Below are positions 42,674-53,400 of a DNA stretch of 64,000 bases, piece by piece (positions within the stretch are counted from its first letter, which is position 1; every line of letters begins with the position of its first letter). Made by a program: the position numbers and the translations under genes. The DNA comes from Bradyrhizobium tropiciagri (GTDB taxonomy: Bacteria > Pseudomonadota > Alphaproteobacteria > Rhizobiales > Xanthobacteraceae). A model generated the notes under the pieces. That model was given only the letters and a program-made list of their open reading frames with translations. It was not told the DNA's origin and did no database searches. The stretch is taken from positions 1 through 64,000 of the forward strand of contig NZ_LFLZ01000015.1 of the NCBI RefSeq assembly GCF_001189845.1. The letters are read 5' to 3'.

Positions 42674-43901
42674 GGGCACCTCCCTTAACGTCAGAGAAGG
42701 ACTGGGAGGCCTGTTTCGTTCCGAAATTTTCAGGCGCAGTATTCGCGTTGCTGGCGCGAATGCGATCTGCCCCTATTGGAACGCAACAGCGTGGTTCCGC
42801 ACATTAATTCCGGTCGCGAAGTATGCCTGCTCTCGATTTATGCTTTGAGATTGATCGAAGGTACGCCCGAGCCTCTATCTATCTCCTTTAACCGACGTAG
42901 CGTCGCGCGAAGGTGGGAAGGCAAAGGCGATTGATTCCGATCGAGGGCAAGGGGAAGCCTTTCGCCTACCTCGTGACAAAAGGGCGCGGCAATGTTCCCT
43001 CTCTACTTGCGGGGCATACAGCTCAACCATGGGACACCTCTCAGATCACGCCCAAGGCTACCGCAATAGACATTTCCACGAGGAACGCGGGGGCAAGAGT
43101 GGCTACGGTGATAACTGCTTCCACGAGCGACAGGTGCATGGTTGACCTCGCGGTCCCGCGGCGCCCCAAGTTAAAATTCACATAAGTTAAGTTGGTTTCG
43201 GCTCCGACTGCATTTTTCTGAGCCGGTGGAACTCCGTTCGCGGTTTGCCGAGATCGATCCGCTTGTGATCCAAACGGATATTTCACTCCAGGCGTCCTCG
43301 ATGCCTGCTTTTGAGCGAAATGCGGACCTACCGTAGCTTGCCTTGAGAGATCAACCGTCGGTCAGCCGCGCTCGTTTTCAGAAATCCTGTTGACGGGCTA
43401 CGAAGTCGCAACTTGGGGAGCTTGGAAGCCCGTCGATAAGAAAATAGGGCCTCCGAAATATTCGGTTTCGCGAGAAGGGCCTCAGCGACAGCCAGCGCCG
43501 TGCATTAGGAGCATCATTTCCGTAGAACCACGGGATTTCGCCAGTGCCCCCAATGCCGAGCGTTTGGATTCGCGTTGTGTCCGCCCGGCACCTAAACTGC
43601 GGGCATGCTGAAGCGAGCGCCGTTCGAGCTTCCGCTGGATGTGGCTCGCCAGTAGGCGGCAGACATCGAGGTCAGCGGTCCCCACTCGCCATTTCAGATC
43701 GACACTGTGGAGAATTCCCGCAAAGAGAGCGAGCTTTGCGGTGTCGAAGTCAAGTAATCGCAGCTCAAGAACGTCTTCTTCCGTTCGAGCCGATGATTTC
43801 GCCGCATCTGATCAAGCGCTTCCCGTGAGCCGGTCGGCCAAAGTGGCGGATGCATTGAGATGGCGGATCGTTTATTAAAACGGTGAGGCGCTGCAGACCG
43901 T
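42674..43901. other. 1.2-kb region, mostly non-coding
   Basis: No convincing gene apart from a possible short membrane ORF at 43041-43139. Frames at 42913-43185 and 43390-43611 (plus) and 43482-43685 (minus) lack ribosome sites and domains. The cyclase promoter should lie at the right end. Confidence 0.4.
43041..43139 (-). CDS. Possible 32-residue membrane peptide
   Basis: MHLSLVEAVITVATLAPAFL, then VEMSIAVALGVI, with GAGG upstream of the ATG. One helix. Weak support. Confidence 0.25.
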   Translation of the reverse strand: MHLSLVEAVITVATLAPAFLVEMSIAVALGVI

Positions 43902-46900
43902 ATGCCCAAGCCGAACGGACCGAACGCGGGTTTTGTCGAGAGATGGCTGGAACAGCTAGGGCTGTCTGGCTACCTGCAGGCATTCCTCCACAACGACATA
44001 GACGCTGGCGATTTGGCGCATCTTACCTCGACCGATCTTGTCGAGCTCGGCGTCACGTCAGTCGGACATCGCCGCCGGCTGCTCGATGCGATCGCAAAGC
44101 TTGCCGTGGAGGTGCAGCGGCCCGAGCCGAAGGAGAAGCCCGCCCCTCGGACGCCTGCGCCGCGGCCGCTTGCTAACGCCGAGCGACGGCAGGTCACGAC
44201 CATGTTCTGCGACCTCGTCGGCTACACCAGACTTTCCTCCGATTTCGACCCCGAGATCGTGCTGGAGCTCCTCACCAGTTACAAAGATACCTGCGCCACG
44301 CTCATCGAGCGCTATGGCGGATACGTGCTGCGCTACGTCGGGGACGGCGTACTCGCGACCTACGGATATCCGCGCGCGCGCGAGGACGACGCAGCACGCG
44401 CGGTCGCTACCGGGCTGACGCTCACCGAGGAGATCGGCAAGCTGGTCACACCACGCGGAGATCAACTCCAGGTACGGATCGGCATCGCCACCGGGCCCGT
44501 CGTGGTTGGCGACCTAGTCGGCCATGCCGCCATCGAGCGGGACTCGCTGGTTGGCGAAGCCCCCAACCTTGCCGCGCGGCTGCAAGGCGAAGCCGGGGCC
44601 GGCGAGGTGCTCATCGCGGAAACAACCGCGAAAATTATCGGCGGACAGTTCCGCCTTGCGAATCTCGGCCCGCGAAGCCTGAAGGGCTTCGACGCACCCG
44701 TCACGGCCTACCGTGTGATCGGGGAACAGCGGGGAGCGACCCGCTTCGACGCTGTGCATGGCGCGGTCAACCTGCCTATGATCAGTCGCGAGTACGAGGT
44801 CTCCCGACTGGTTGACCGCGCCGCCGCCGCCCTGCTCGGCCAGGGTCAGATCGTCGTGATCACCGGCGAGGCCGGCATTGGCAAGTCGCGCTTAATCGAT
44901 GAGATGCACCGCAGGCTCGAGATCAGGCCGGAACAGCGTGTGGTGCTGCAATGTTCACCGATCCACGCCAACCGCCCGTTCCACCCGATCACCCATTATT
45001 TTGACTACATGACGGGTGTGGAAGCGCCGGATGCTGATGTGCGCCAGCTCGACAAGCTCGAAGCAATGCTGCGCGGCCTCGGCCAGGCGAGCCCCGAGCG
45101 GCTGGCGCTAATCGCCGAGCTGTTGCGGCGCGAGAGCAGCGACCGAAAGTTATTGCTCCGGCTTGCGCCCACGGAAATCAGGGAACGCACCATCGCGGCA
45201 CTGCTCGACATAGTAGAGGCAATCTCGCGCGAGAGCCCAATCATCGTCATCGAGGACGTGCACTGGGCGGATCCCTCGACCAGCGAATGGCTGAAGCAGT
45301 TGGCCGGAATGATCCGCAGTCTTCCGGTATTGCTGGTCGCGACCATGCGCCCGCAGGAGATGCCGGATTGGGCGCGGCATACTGGAGCGAGTATTCTGCA
45401 GCTGGCGCGGCTGCAGCCGGACGAGATCAGGCGGCTCGTCAATACCATCGCCGCCGAGTGCAAGATGCCGGCCAGTATGATCGATGCGATCGTGGCACGC
45501 TCAGACGGCATCCCGATCTTTGCTGAGGAATTGACCCGCAGCCTGCAGGCGATGGGGGACGCCTCTCCCGGTGCGATGGACGCGACCGCGATCCCGGTGA
45601 CCTTGAACGAAATCCTGCTGGCGCGGCTCGACCTGCTTGAAAATGGCCGTGAGACGGCGCAGCTTGCGGCGGCTATCGGGCGCGACATCCCGCTCGATCT
45701 GATGATAGCCTTATCACCCTTCGGCGAGGCCGCTATGCGGGAGAGCGTCGAGGGGCTGGTCGGAAGCGGCATCTTCGTCACGCGTCCCAGTGGCTTTGGT
45801 GATGTCGTCGATTTCCGCCATGCGCTGCTGCGCGACGCCGCCTATCATCTGCTGCTGCGGCGCGACCGGTTGCGCGTCCACAAGCTGATTGCCAACACCA
45901 TCGAGGAGAAGTTTCCCGCACTCGTCGACAGCATGCCGCACGTGCTGGCGCACCAGTTCGCGGAAGCCGGGGACCATTCCGCCGCCATCATTTATCTGGA
46001 AAAGGCAGGACGTGACGCCGCGCGTCGTTCGGCGGCCATGGAGGCGGTCGCCCATTTCACCGCGGCGCTGGAGCAGACCTCACGCCTGCCACCGGGACGC
46101 GAACGTGACGTCCGAGAATTCGACCTGCGCCTTGCCATTCTGGGACCACTGATCGCGGCACGTGGCTACGGCGCGGGCGAGGTCGAGGGGCAGATCACGC
46201 ATGCCATCGAGCTTTCAGCGCGCATCGGCGGCGGCGAACGCATCGTTCCGGCGCTGTTCCTGAACTGGATCGCTCGCTTCAACGAGACTGATGTTCGATT
46301 CGAAGTGGCCCGCCAGATCGTGCAGGTGGCGGCGCATGGCAGCACCTTAGATAAACTGATCGCGCATCGCTGCATGGGCACGACTTTGTTGTTCCGTGGT
46401 GAGTTCGCCGCGGCGATCGCCCAGTTCGAGCTATTCCAGAAATTATTCGTTCCTGAACAACACAACGAGGTGCTGAACAAGGTCGGCGCCACCGTCCATG
46501 CCGTCACCGTCAAGGTAGGGCTTGCTGAAGCCTGGACTATGCTCGGCGACGTCGAGCGAGCCGGCATCTGGCGCAAGGCTGCGCTCGATGATGCCATCGC
46601 GAGCGGCCACTACCAGACGATATGCCATACCACCGCTTTCGCAGGCGGCCTCCTCGCCGCCTTGACGGAAGATGCCAACGATCTTGCCTCCCATGCCGCG
46701 CGATTGCGCGACCTCACGCTAGAGCACGACCTTCCCTACTGGCGGCCACACGCCGATCTCCTTGCAGGCCTGGCTGACATCCATCGGGGATATGTCGAAA
46801 AGGGCTTCCGTCTGGCCCAGCACGGCATGGAACGCATGATCGCTGAGCGCTTGCCCTCGCTATCTGCGTGGTGCGTGGTGTTTGCCGGCGGTTGTGTCAG

Positions 46901-47144
46901 GGCACACCGCCCCGAGGAAGGGCTAGTGACACTAGCAGGCATCGCCAACGAGATCGATACCGGCGAGCGCTGGACAGCTGGCGAGTTTCACCGGTTACGC
47001 GGCCTGTTGCGACTACAATCCGGCAACAGCGCGAGTGGCCTCGAGGACCTCACGGAAGCGCAGCGGATCGCCGGTCAGCAAGGCTCGGCACTGGTCGAGC
47101 GCCGCGTTAAGGCCGATCGCGAGCGGGTGGCCAAAGCAAGCTGA
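43902..47144 (+). CDS. SAM domain-adenylate cyclase-ATPase-TPR regulatory protein
   Basis: A 1080-residue cytosolic signalling protein. A SAM domain lies at about 8-70 (WLEQLGLSGYLQAFLHNDID). A class III nucleotide cyclase follows at about 95-275, with metal-binding Asp residues in MFCDLVGYTRLSSDF and RYVGDGVLATYGYP. An AAA/STAND-like ATPase is at about 290-560, with Walker A TGEAGIGKSRLIDE and Walker B IIVIEDVHWADPSTSE. A helical TPR-like C-terminal half completes it. It makes cAMP or cGMP; the SAM and TPR parts probably bind partners. Such fusions are common and numerous in Bradyrhizobium. Start at ATG 43902. Confidence 0.9.
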   Translation: MPKPNGPNAGFVERWLEQLGLSGYLQAFLHNDIDAGDLAHLTSTDLVELGVTSVGHRRRLLDAIAKLAVEVQRPEPKEKPAPRTPAPRPLANAERRQVTTMFCDLVGYTRLSSDFDPEIVLELLTSYKDTCATLIERYGGYVLRYVGDGVLATYGYPRAREDDAARAVATGLTLTEEIGKLVTPRGDQLQVRIGIATGPVVVGDLVGHAAIERDSLVGEAPNLAARLQGEAGAGEVLIAETTAKIIGGQFRLANLGPRSLKGFDAPVTAYRVIGEQRGATRFDAVHGAVNLPMISREYEVSRLVDRAAAALLGQGQIVVITGEAGIGKSRLIDEMHRRLEIRPEQRVVLQCSPIHANRPFHPITHYFDYMTGVEAPDADVRQLDKLEAMLRGLGQASPERLALIAELLRRESSDRKLLLRLAPTEIRERTIAALLDIVEAISRESPIIVIEDVHWADPSTSEWLKQLAGMIRSLPVLLVATMRPQEMPDWARHTGASILQLARLQPDEIRRLVNTIAAECKMPASMIDAIVARSDGIPIFAEELTRSLQAMGDASPGAMDATAIPVTLNEILLARLDLLENGRETAQLAAAIGRDIPLDLMIALSPFGEAAMRESVEGLVGSGIFVTRPSGFGDVVDFRHALLRDAAYHLLLRRDRLRVHKLIANTIEEKFPALVDSMPHVLAHQFAEAGDHSAAIIYLEKAGRDAARRSAAMEAVAHFTAALEQTSRLPPGRERDVREFDLRLAILGPLIAARGYGAGEVEGQITHAIELSARIGGGERIVPALFLNWIARFNETDVRFEVARQIVQVAAHGSTLDKLIAHRCMGTTLLFRGEFAAAIAQFELFQKLFVPEQHNEVLNKVGATVHAVTVKVGLAEAWTMLGDVERAGIWRKAALDDAIASGHYQTICHTTAFAGGLLAALTEDANDLASHAARLRDLTLEHDLPYWRPHADLLAGLADIHRGYVEKGFRLAQHGMERMIAERLPSLSAWCVVFAGGCVRAHRPEEGLVTLAGIANEIDTGERWTAGEFHRLRGLLRLQSGNSASGLEDLTEAQRIAGQQGSALVERRVKADRERVAKAS

Positions 47145-47213
47145 ACCTTCACCGCAACCTATCTGCCATTTCCATTTGGGACGCGGCCCGAGGTCGGCAG
47201 CGATTCAAGGCAA

Positions 47214-47305
47214 AACTGGGTTTATGGTGCGCTCGGAGGGAGGGCGCATTTGACGCGATTTCAATAGGATACAGGGGCCGAGAACGAGCTGAGGTGCATT
47301 TCGCG
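47214..47305. repeat. tRNA-end/integrase-flank-like repeat, copy 2
   Basis: Contains TGGTGCGCTCGGAGGG at 47225-47240, the reverse complement of a tRNA acceptor/T-arm end (CCCTCCGAGCGCACCA), then a flank shared with 26885-26975. Confidence 0.55.
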
Positions 47306-47371
47306 GTCAAAAGTGCCCTTTGGCTCGACCGCTGAATACGAGCCCTGCCCTATGCGATGTGAGGTTGGCCT

Positions 47372-47421
47372 CGCCGCTCATAACGGTCTGGTTGCAGGTT
47401 CGAGTCCTGCCGGGCCCACCA
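47372..47421 (+). pseudogene. 3' half of a tRNA with CAU anticodon
   Basis: Anticodon loop CTCATAA (47377-47383) closed by GCCG/CGGT. A perfect T-arm GCAGG-TTCGAGT-CCTGC follows (47394-47410), then the acceptor strand CGGGCCC, discriminator A and CCA (47411-47421). The 5' acceptor strand (GGGCCCG) and D-arm are absent upstream. It is therefore a tRNA-Met (or Ile2) 3' fragment, the segment usually copied when an integrative element recombines into a tRNA gene. Confidence 0.75.
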
Positions 47422-47507
47422 AGAGGACCAATATCTTACTGGGTCCTCGTTGCCCGTAGCGCGACGGCCGCACCAGAAACCGCACCAGATATGTGCACTT
47501 CTCGTTC
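47406..47507. repeat. tRNA-3'-end-associated repeat, copy 2
   Basis: Starts in the T-arm of the tRNA fragment and extends about 85 bases past CCA. Matches 19241-19340 in the same orientation. Confidence 0.6.
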
Positions 47508-48030
47508 GTGAGCCCACGATCGACCGCTACGTCATCGGTACTCAGAAGCCGACGTTCTGCGCGTTCGTAGAGCCGAAAAATCGTGCATTTCGATCACGGG
47601 TGCGGATCGGCCCGCGCCTGGCAGGCCTACACATCTTGCCCGCCCTCGATGACCGGGTGAGCCATGCCGCCGGCGCTTCTTATCTGGTCAACCACATCAG
47701 CGAGCTTGCTCGAGGCGATGCACCTCGTTGTCGGCAAGGACGATATCTCCCCTGCCTTTAAGGGAGCTGAAAGGTTGAAAGACGGTCGAGCCCAACCTCA
47801 CGGCGGAGCGGTGCCTCGCTCATATTTGCTGACGGCCCTCGGCGAGATATCCGTCGCTCGGCAGCCGCCGTCATACCGCCGCTCTCGACCACTCGCACGC
47901 AACCGTCCTTGCGCGGTACAAATCCATTCTCAAGTTTTCCTTCAGAATGAATGAAGCTTCCCCCCGTTTATCACGCTCCGCCGCTAACCGATATTCCGCG
48001 CGTATTCGCACACTCAAGGAGGTTAGCTAT

Positions 48031-48789
48031 ATGGATCTAAAGCTGAAGGGACGCACTGCACTTGTGACGGGAGCAAGTTCCGGAATAGGCGCCGGGGTGG
48101 CGCGCGAGCTCGCGAAGGAAGGCGTGCGCCTGGCTCTCAACGCATTCGACGCCGAACAGTTGCACCGGGTAATCAGCGACATTGGTAGATCGACAGACCA
48201 GGAACCAGTCCTCTTAGCTGGTGATCTCACTGACCCCAAGCAACTGCATCGCATCGTTGGTGAGGCACGCGCAGCTCTCGGAGAGATTCAGATATTGGCG
48301 AGCTGCGCCGGAGGATCCCGTCCGACGTCCCTTGACGAAGATGAGGCGTTTTGGGACGAGGCTATGGCGCTCAACTTCCAGGCGACCCGTCGCATCGCAC
48401 AGGCCTTGCTGCCCGACATGCGAAGGAGCAAATGGGGGCGAATTGTTAGCATCAGCGGCTCTATGGAGCCTCGCACCCTCAACGCGGCAAGCGTCGCAAA
48501 GGGCGCAATGCATCTTTGGGCCAAGGGACTTTCCTGTGACGTGGCGGCGGAAGGCATTACGGTCAACTGCATCGCGCCCGGACGGATAAACAGCGTCCAA
48601 ACACTTACTCGCCTTCATCCAACCGAAGAAGCCCGTAGAGAGTTCATCGCCAAGAATATTCCGGCTGGAGAATTCGGAGAACCGGAGGATATTGGCCGCG
48701 TTGTGACATTCCTTTCATCCCCGTTGGCTCGGTACATAACCGGCGCGGTCATTCCGGTCGACGGAGGAATGCACTATTTCGCGCATTAA
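48031..48789 (+). CDS. SDR-family protein without catalytic Tyr
   Basis: A Rossmann short-chain dehydrogenase-type protein, 252 residues, AAGGAGGT before the ATG at 48031. Cofactor motif TGASSGIGAGVARELAKEG and the NAG-like ASCAGGSRP are present, as is the catalytic-region Ser (SISGSM). The YxxxK motif reads ASVAK (RTLNAASVAKGAMHLWAKGL), so the catalytic Tyr is replaced while the Lys stays. The C-terminus VIPVDGGM is normal. It may use another residue or have a non-redox role. It faces the minus-strand catabolic cluster and converges with it. Confidence 0.85.
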   Translation: MDLKLKGRTALVTGASSGIGAGVARELAKEGVRLALNAFDAEQLHRVISDIGRSTDQEPVLLAGDLTDPKQLHRIVGEARAALGEIQILASCAGGSRPTSLDEDEAFWDEAMALNFQATRRIAQALLPDMRRSKWGRIVSISGSMEPRTLNAASVAKGAMHLWAKGLSCDVAAEGITVNCIAPGRINSVQTLTRLHPTEEARREFIAKNIPAGEFGEPEDIGRVVTFLSSPLARYITGAVIPVDGGMHYFAH

Positions 48790-48808
48790 ACTTCGATGTG
48801 CGAACATG

Positions 48809-48847
48809 GCTCGGAGATCGGCTTACCTGAACGCGCGGCCTCCGAGC
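48809..48847. terminator. Convergent hairpin terminator
   Basis: GCTCGGAG (48809-48816) pairs perfectly with CTCCGAGC (48840-48847), followed by TTTC. It lies between the SDR gene and the PrpD gene. Confidence 0.55.
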
Positions 48848-48926
48848 TTTCATCTTCCGATCTCTAATATCGATCTCCGAATTCCGACCCACTCCCCCTC
48901 AGCGTAACGTTCACGAGCAGCGCCTC

Positions 48927-50264
48927 TCAGTTTGAAAAGGCCTTGAGCATGGACTCGATGTCCCCGTGTGGCAACTCACGCGCGAACGCCGCAATACTAT
49001 CGTACGCCGCTTGCCGCACGTTCGCCTCCTCCCCCATGCTTCGGACCAGTTCCTCTACTTGAGCGGCAGAAAAGTCGTAGTCATTCGGCGTGCGGGCCAT
49101 CTCGTCACGCAGTACGGCGCCATCCTCAAGTTCCAAGACGATCGCACAGCTCAGTCGTCCGACGGACGGATCGCCCTGGAGTTCAATGCGTGAAGCCAGC
49201 GCATTGACTGCGGCATCGTCAAACTCAAGCATCGAGTGGATGGTCGGCGCGCCGCGCAACAGGGCGTGTGACACGCAGAACGGCACACTCATCAGCGTCC
49301 CGGCAATCGTTGTAAAAGGGCCCCTTGCATCCATCCCCGCATAGCCGGTCTCATACGGGTTCATCCGCACCTCGACCCGATCGACATTGCGACCAGCAAT
49401 CATCTCGCGCAATCGGAGGGCTGCGGAAATCGGCGTTTGATTGAACGCGCAAACGGGGAACGGCTTGAAGGTGACACGCCGTAGTGCCCAATCCTGCCCC
49501 AGTCTGGCCGCCACGTGCGATGAATCGATCCCTCTTTTGGTAAAGACCTGAAACAGGCCACGCGAACCTTCCAGCGCCAAGGGCGACGTCAGATTCCCCT
49601 GAGCCGTGAGCGAGGCTGCCATGACACCGTTCACCGCTGCAAAGCCCAACTGGAAGCGCCATTCCTCCGTACCGTCCTCGATCGGCTGCAACAGGCCACC
49701 CGTCACAGACGCGGCGTTTGCGATCGCCGCATCGACCTTCGCTGCAGGAAGCTGCATGAAGTGGGCACTGGCCGCGGCAACAGCCATCGATCCATAAAGC
49801 GGCGACGCACGGAATCCCTCAACCGTCGATCCAGCAGATCCGACGGCTTCAAGCAGGCCACCAACCTCATAGCCGGCAATGAGCGCAGGCAGGAAGTGCG
49901 CGAGTGGCCATCTCTTGACCTCCGCGAGCGCGACAAGGGCGGGTATGACCATGGCGCCGATATGCGCCGCACCGCACGTGTCGTCCTGCGTGCGCCCATG
50001 AAAGAGCGCGGCATTGGCGAAAACCGCACCCAACAGCGCCGTTTTCCGGCCATCTCCCAACATCGTCGCACCGTTCGCATCAAGCCCGTGCAGTGCAATG
50101 GAGGCGTTGCGCGCGCTCGCTGCGTACGGGGTCATATTGCTCCCGCGCGCAACTCCGAGATTATAGAACAGGCAAGTACGGGCCTTCGCCAAAATGTCGT
50201 CGGGCACCCGGTCCTGGACCAACCCGGCGACGAACTCCCCCAAAGATCGCGTAAGACTAGCCAT
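48927..50264 (-). CDS. MmgE/PrpD-family protein
   Basis: A 445-residue member of the family that includes 2-methylcitrate dehydratase, cis-aconitate decarboxylase and iminodisuccinate epimerase. It starts SLTRSLGEFVAGLVQDRVPD and has the family core DTCGAAHIGAMVIPALVALA, LQPIEDGTEEWRFQLGFAAV and FKPFPVCAFNQTPISAALRL. These enzymes act on free di- and tricarboxylates. It is the last gene of the minus-strand cluster, 148 bases after pyruvate carboxylase. The ATG at 50264 is preferred over the GTG before it. Its substrate cannot be read from sequence. Confidence 0.85.
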   Translation of the reverse strand: MASLTRSLGEFVAGLVQDRVPDDILAKARTCLFYNLGVARGSNMTPYAASARNASIALHGLDANGATMLGDGRKTALLGAVFANAALFHGRTQDDTCGAAHIGAMVIPALVALAEVKRWPLAHFLPALIAGYEVGGLLEAVGSAGSTVEGFRASPLYGSMAVAAASAHFMQLPAAKVDAAIANAASVTGGLLQPIEDGTEEWRFQLGFAAVNGVMAASLTAQGNLTSPLALEGSRGLFQVFTKRGIDSSHVAARLGQDWALRRVTFKPFPVCAFNQTPISAALRLREMIAGRNVDRVEVRMNPYETGYAGMDARGPFTTIAGTLMSVPFCVSHALLRGAPTIHSMLEFDDAAVNALASRIELQGDPSVGRLSCAIVLELEDGAVLRDEMARTPNDYDFSAAQVEELVRSMGEEANVRQAAYDSIAAFARELPHGDIESMLKAFSN

Positions 50265-50414
50265 CACTCACCCAACTCAGTTTCATCTCGCCAAGACCAG
50301 ATCCAGATCGCCGGAAAGCGCCGCCAGACTACGGCCGCGCGTTGATATCAATCGGCCAGCAAGCACTCGAAAGCGCTGCTGTCGATCGGACCCATCCGCT
50401 TCGTCCGCGTGCTC

Positions 50415-53400
50415 CTACTGCATCACAACGAGCAGGTCTTTCGCTTCAACCTGCACACCGGGTTCTGCGACGATCTCGATAATCACGCCATCCCGTGACG
50501 CATGGAGCGCCGTTTCCATCTTCATCGCTTCGAGCGTAAGCAGCACGTCCCCGGCCGCGATTCTCTGGCCCTCCCGAACGGCGATCGTTGTAACTGAGCT
50601 GGCCATGGGAGCCGCGACATGCGTTTCATTCGTCTCGTCAGCCTTGCGGCGCGCCAATACCGCGCTTCGCGCGGCGCGGTTGGGAACTGTGATGACACGT
50701 GGCTGGCCATTGAGTTCAAAGAACACCTCCACCATGCCATCCGCACGGCTGTCCCCTATCGCGGTCAGCCGAATGACCAGTGCCTTCCCGGCCTCAATTT
50801 CGACCGCGAGTTCATCTCCGACCTGCATTCCATAGAAAAAGGTTCGCGTGGGAAGAACCGAGAGCGGACCAAACTTGCGTTGCGTAGCCACAAACTCAGC
50901 GTAGACTTTCGGATACATCAGCCATGAAGCGAACTCGTCGTCTGCGGGCGCGCGACCGGTCGTTTTCGCAGCCTCGGACCGCAACGCAGCCAAATCAGCG
51001 GGAGGAAGCAATGCAGCGGGGCGCACCGTGATGGGCGCACTCCCCTTGAGCACCCTCTCCTGGAGTTTCACAGGCCACCCTCCCACTGGCTGCCCAAGAT
51101 CGCCGCGCAGCATCTCGACCACGGACGCCGGGACGGCGATTTCGCGAGAAGGATCGAGCACGTCGGCTGGCGTTAGGTTCTGCGCGACCATCATGAGAGC
51201 CATATCGCCGACGACCTTTGAAGAGGGCGTCACTTTGATGATGTCGCCGAACAGCTCGTTTGCGTCGGCATAAGCCTTTGAAACCTCGTGCCATCGTGCA
51301 TCCAGTCCCAGCGATCGCGCTTGCTCTCGCAGGTTGGTGAACTGCCCACCTGGCATCTCGTGGAGATAGACTTCAGAAGCCCCCGCCCTGTAGTTGCTTT
51401 CAAAGGCTGCGTACTGAGCCCGAATGTCCTCCCATGCGGAGGATATGCGCCGAATCGCTCCGCCATCAAGGCCGGGATCCCGGTCGGAGCCGCGCAACGC
51501 TTCGACGATTGAGCCGAGGCAAGGCTGCGAGGTTGTCCCGCTCATCGAGTCCATTGCCGCGTCGATGGCGTCGACACCCGCCTCTACCGCCGCGAGAACG
51601 GTGGCGCCAGCGATTCCCGAGGTGTCATGGGTATGAAAATGAACCGGAAGGCCCGTCTCTTCCTTCAACGCTGTTATCAGCACGCGCGCTGCGGCAGGCT
51701 TCATTAGTCCTGCCATATCCTTCAACCCGAGGATATGAACACCGGCGCGCCTCAGGTTATGAGCCAGTCCGACATAATATCTCAGATCGTACTTCGTACG
51801 CGTGGAATCGAACAGATCGCCGGTATAGCAAATGGTCCCTTCTGCAAGCTTGCCGCTCTCGACCACGGCATCAATCGCAACTCGCATGTTCTCGACCCAG
51901 TTGAGGCAATCGAACACGCGGAAGAGATCCATGCCCGCTTCTGCTGCTCGGTGGACGAAGTGGCCGATAACATTGTCCGGGTAGTTTGTGTAACCGACGC
52001 CGTTCGCCCCTCGAAACAGCATCTGCGTCAGGATGTTTGGTGCACGCGCGCGGATCAAGCGCAATCGTTCCCAAGGATCTTCCGAAAGAAAGCGCATGGC
52101 GACATCGAATGTTGCGCCGCCCCAGCATTCCAGACTGAAAAGCTGCGGCAGGCCGCCTGCGTAGGCCGGCGCCATCATTGCGAGGTCATATGTGCGCATC
52201 CGGGTCGCGAGCAGCGACTGGTGAGCATCGCGCATGGTGGTGTCGGTCACGAGCACCCGGCGCTCGTCCAGCATCCATTGCGCGAAGCCCTTGGGACCGA
52301 GCTTTTCGAGCCTCTGACGCGTGCCTTCGCTCAGCTCCGCGTGCATGGCTGGAGGCTCAGCCTGCCGCGCTTCGGCCGGCGGCCGGGCCCGGTCGCGCGT
52401 CTCCGGGTGACCGTTAACGCTGACGTCGGCAATATACGTCAGCAGCTTCGTCGCACGGTCCTTGCGCCTGCAAAAATCAAGGAGCGCAGGGGTCTCGTCG
52501 ATGAAGCGCGTCGTGTAGTCGTTGGCACGAAATCTGGGGTGACTGATCAGATTGTGCAGAAAAGCGAGATTGGTCGCGACCCCGCGGATGCGATACTCCA
52601 TCAAGGCGCGGTCCATACGATCGATCGCCTCCTGGGGGGTCTTCGCCCAGGCCGTGACCTTCTCAAGGAGTGGATCATAGAAGCGCGTCACGATTGCACC
52701 GGAATAGGCCGTGCCGCCATCAACCCGAATGCCGAAGCCGAAGGCGCCGCGATAAGCGGTAATCCGCCCGTAGTCCGGAATGAAATTGTTCTCCGGATTC
52801 TGGGTTGTAATGCGACACTGCAGTGCATGGCCGCGCAGTGCGATTGCGCCCTGCTGGGGAATCCCGACCTCCCAATCCCCGCTCGGGTCTCGCCGGCCTA
52901 TCGCGCCTCCCCCAGAGATGCGGATTTGCGCCTTGACGATGTCGAGCTCGGTCACAACTTCCGTCACCGTGTGCTCAACTTGAATGCGGGGATTGACCTC
53001 TATGAAATAGAAAGAGTTGGTATCGGCATCCATCAGAAACTCGACGGTGCCAGCCCCGACATAGCCCGTCGCGCACGCAATCTTGAGCGCCGCTTCGCAG
53101 AGCTCATCGCGCGCGACCTCGTCGAGATAGGGCGCGGGCGCGCGCTCGACAACCTTCTGGTTACGCCGTTGAATCGAGCAATCACGCTCGAAGAGATGCA
53201 CGAGATTGCCGTGGTCGTCGCCGAGGATCTGCACTTCAACATGGCGGGCATGGCGCACTAGTTTCTCGAGGTAAACCTCATCCTTGCCGAAGGCGCTCAT
53301 TGCCTCGCGCTTGCCCGTCATCACGGAGCCGAGCAACTGGTCCTCACATTCGATCGGGCGCATGCCTCGCCCGCCACCACCCCAACTCGCCTTGAGCATC

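Larger units (their letters stand above)
47145..48030. other. 886-bp region of tRNA remnants and repeats
   Basis: Holds the repeat at 47214-47305, a tRNA 3' half at 47372-47421 and the repeat at 47406-47507. The rest (47510-48000) has no supported gene. The SDR ribosome site ends it. Confidence 0.5.

Noticed and set aside
19241..47507. A defined integrative element with integrase
   Set aside because: Flanking repeats exist but no integrase, relaxase or transposase could be recognised, so I report only the repeats.
51735..53261. 508-codon plus-strand ORF
   Set aside because: Antisense to pyruvate carboxylase, which has every expected motif; high-GC shadow.
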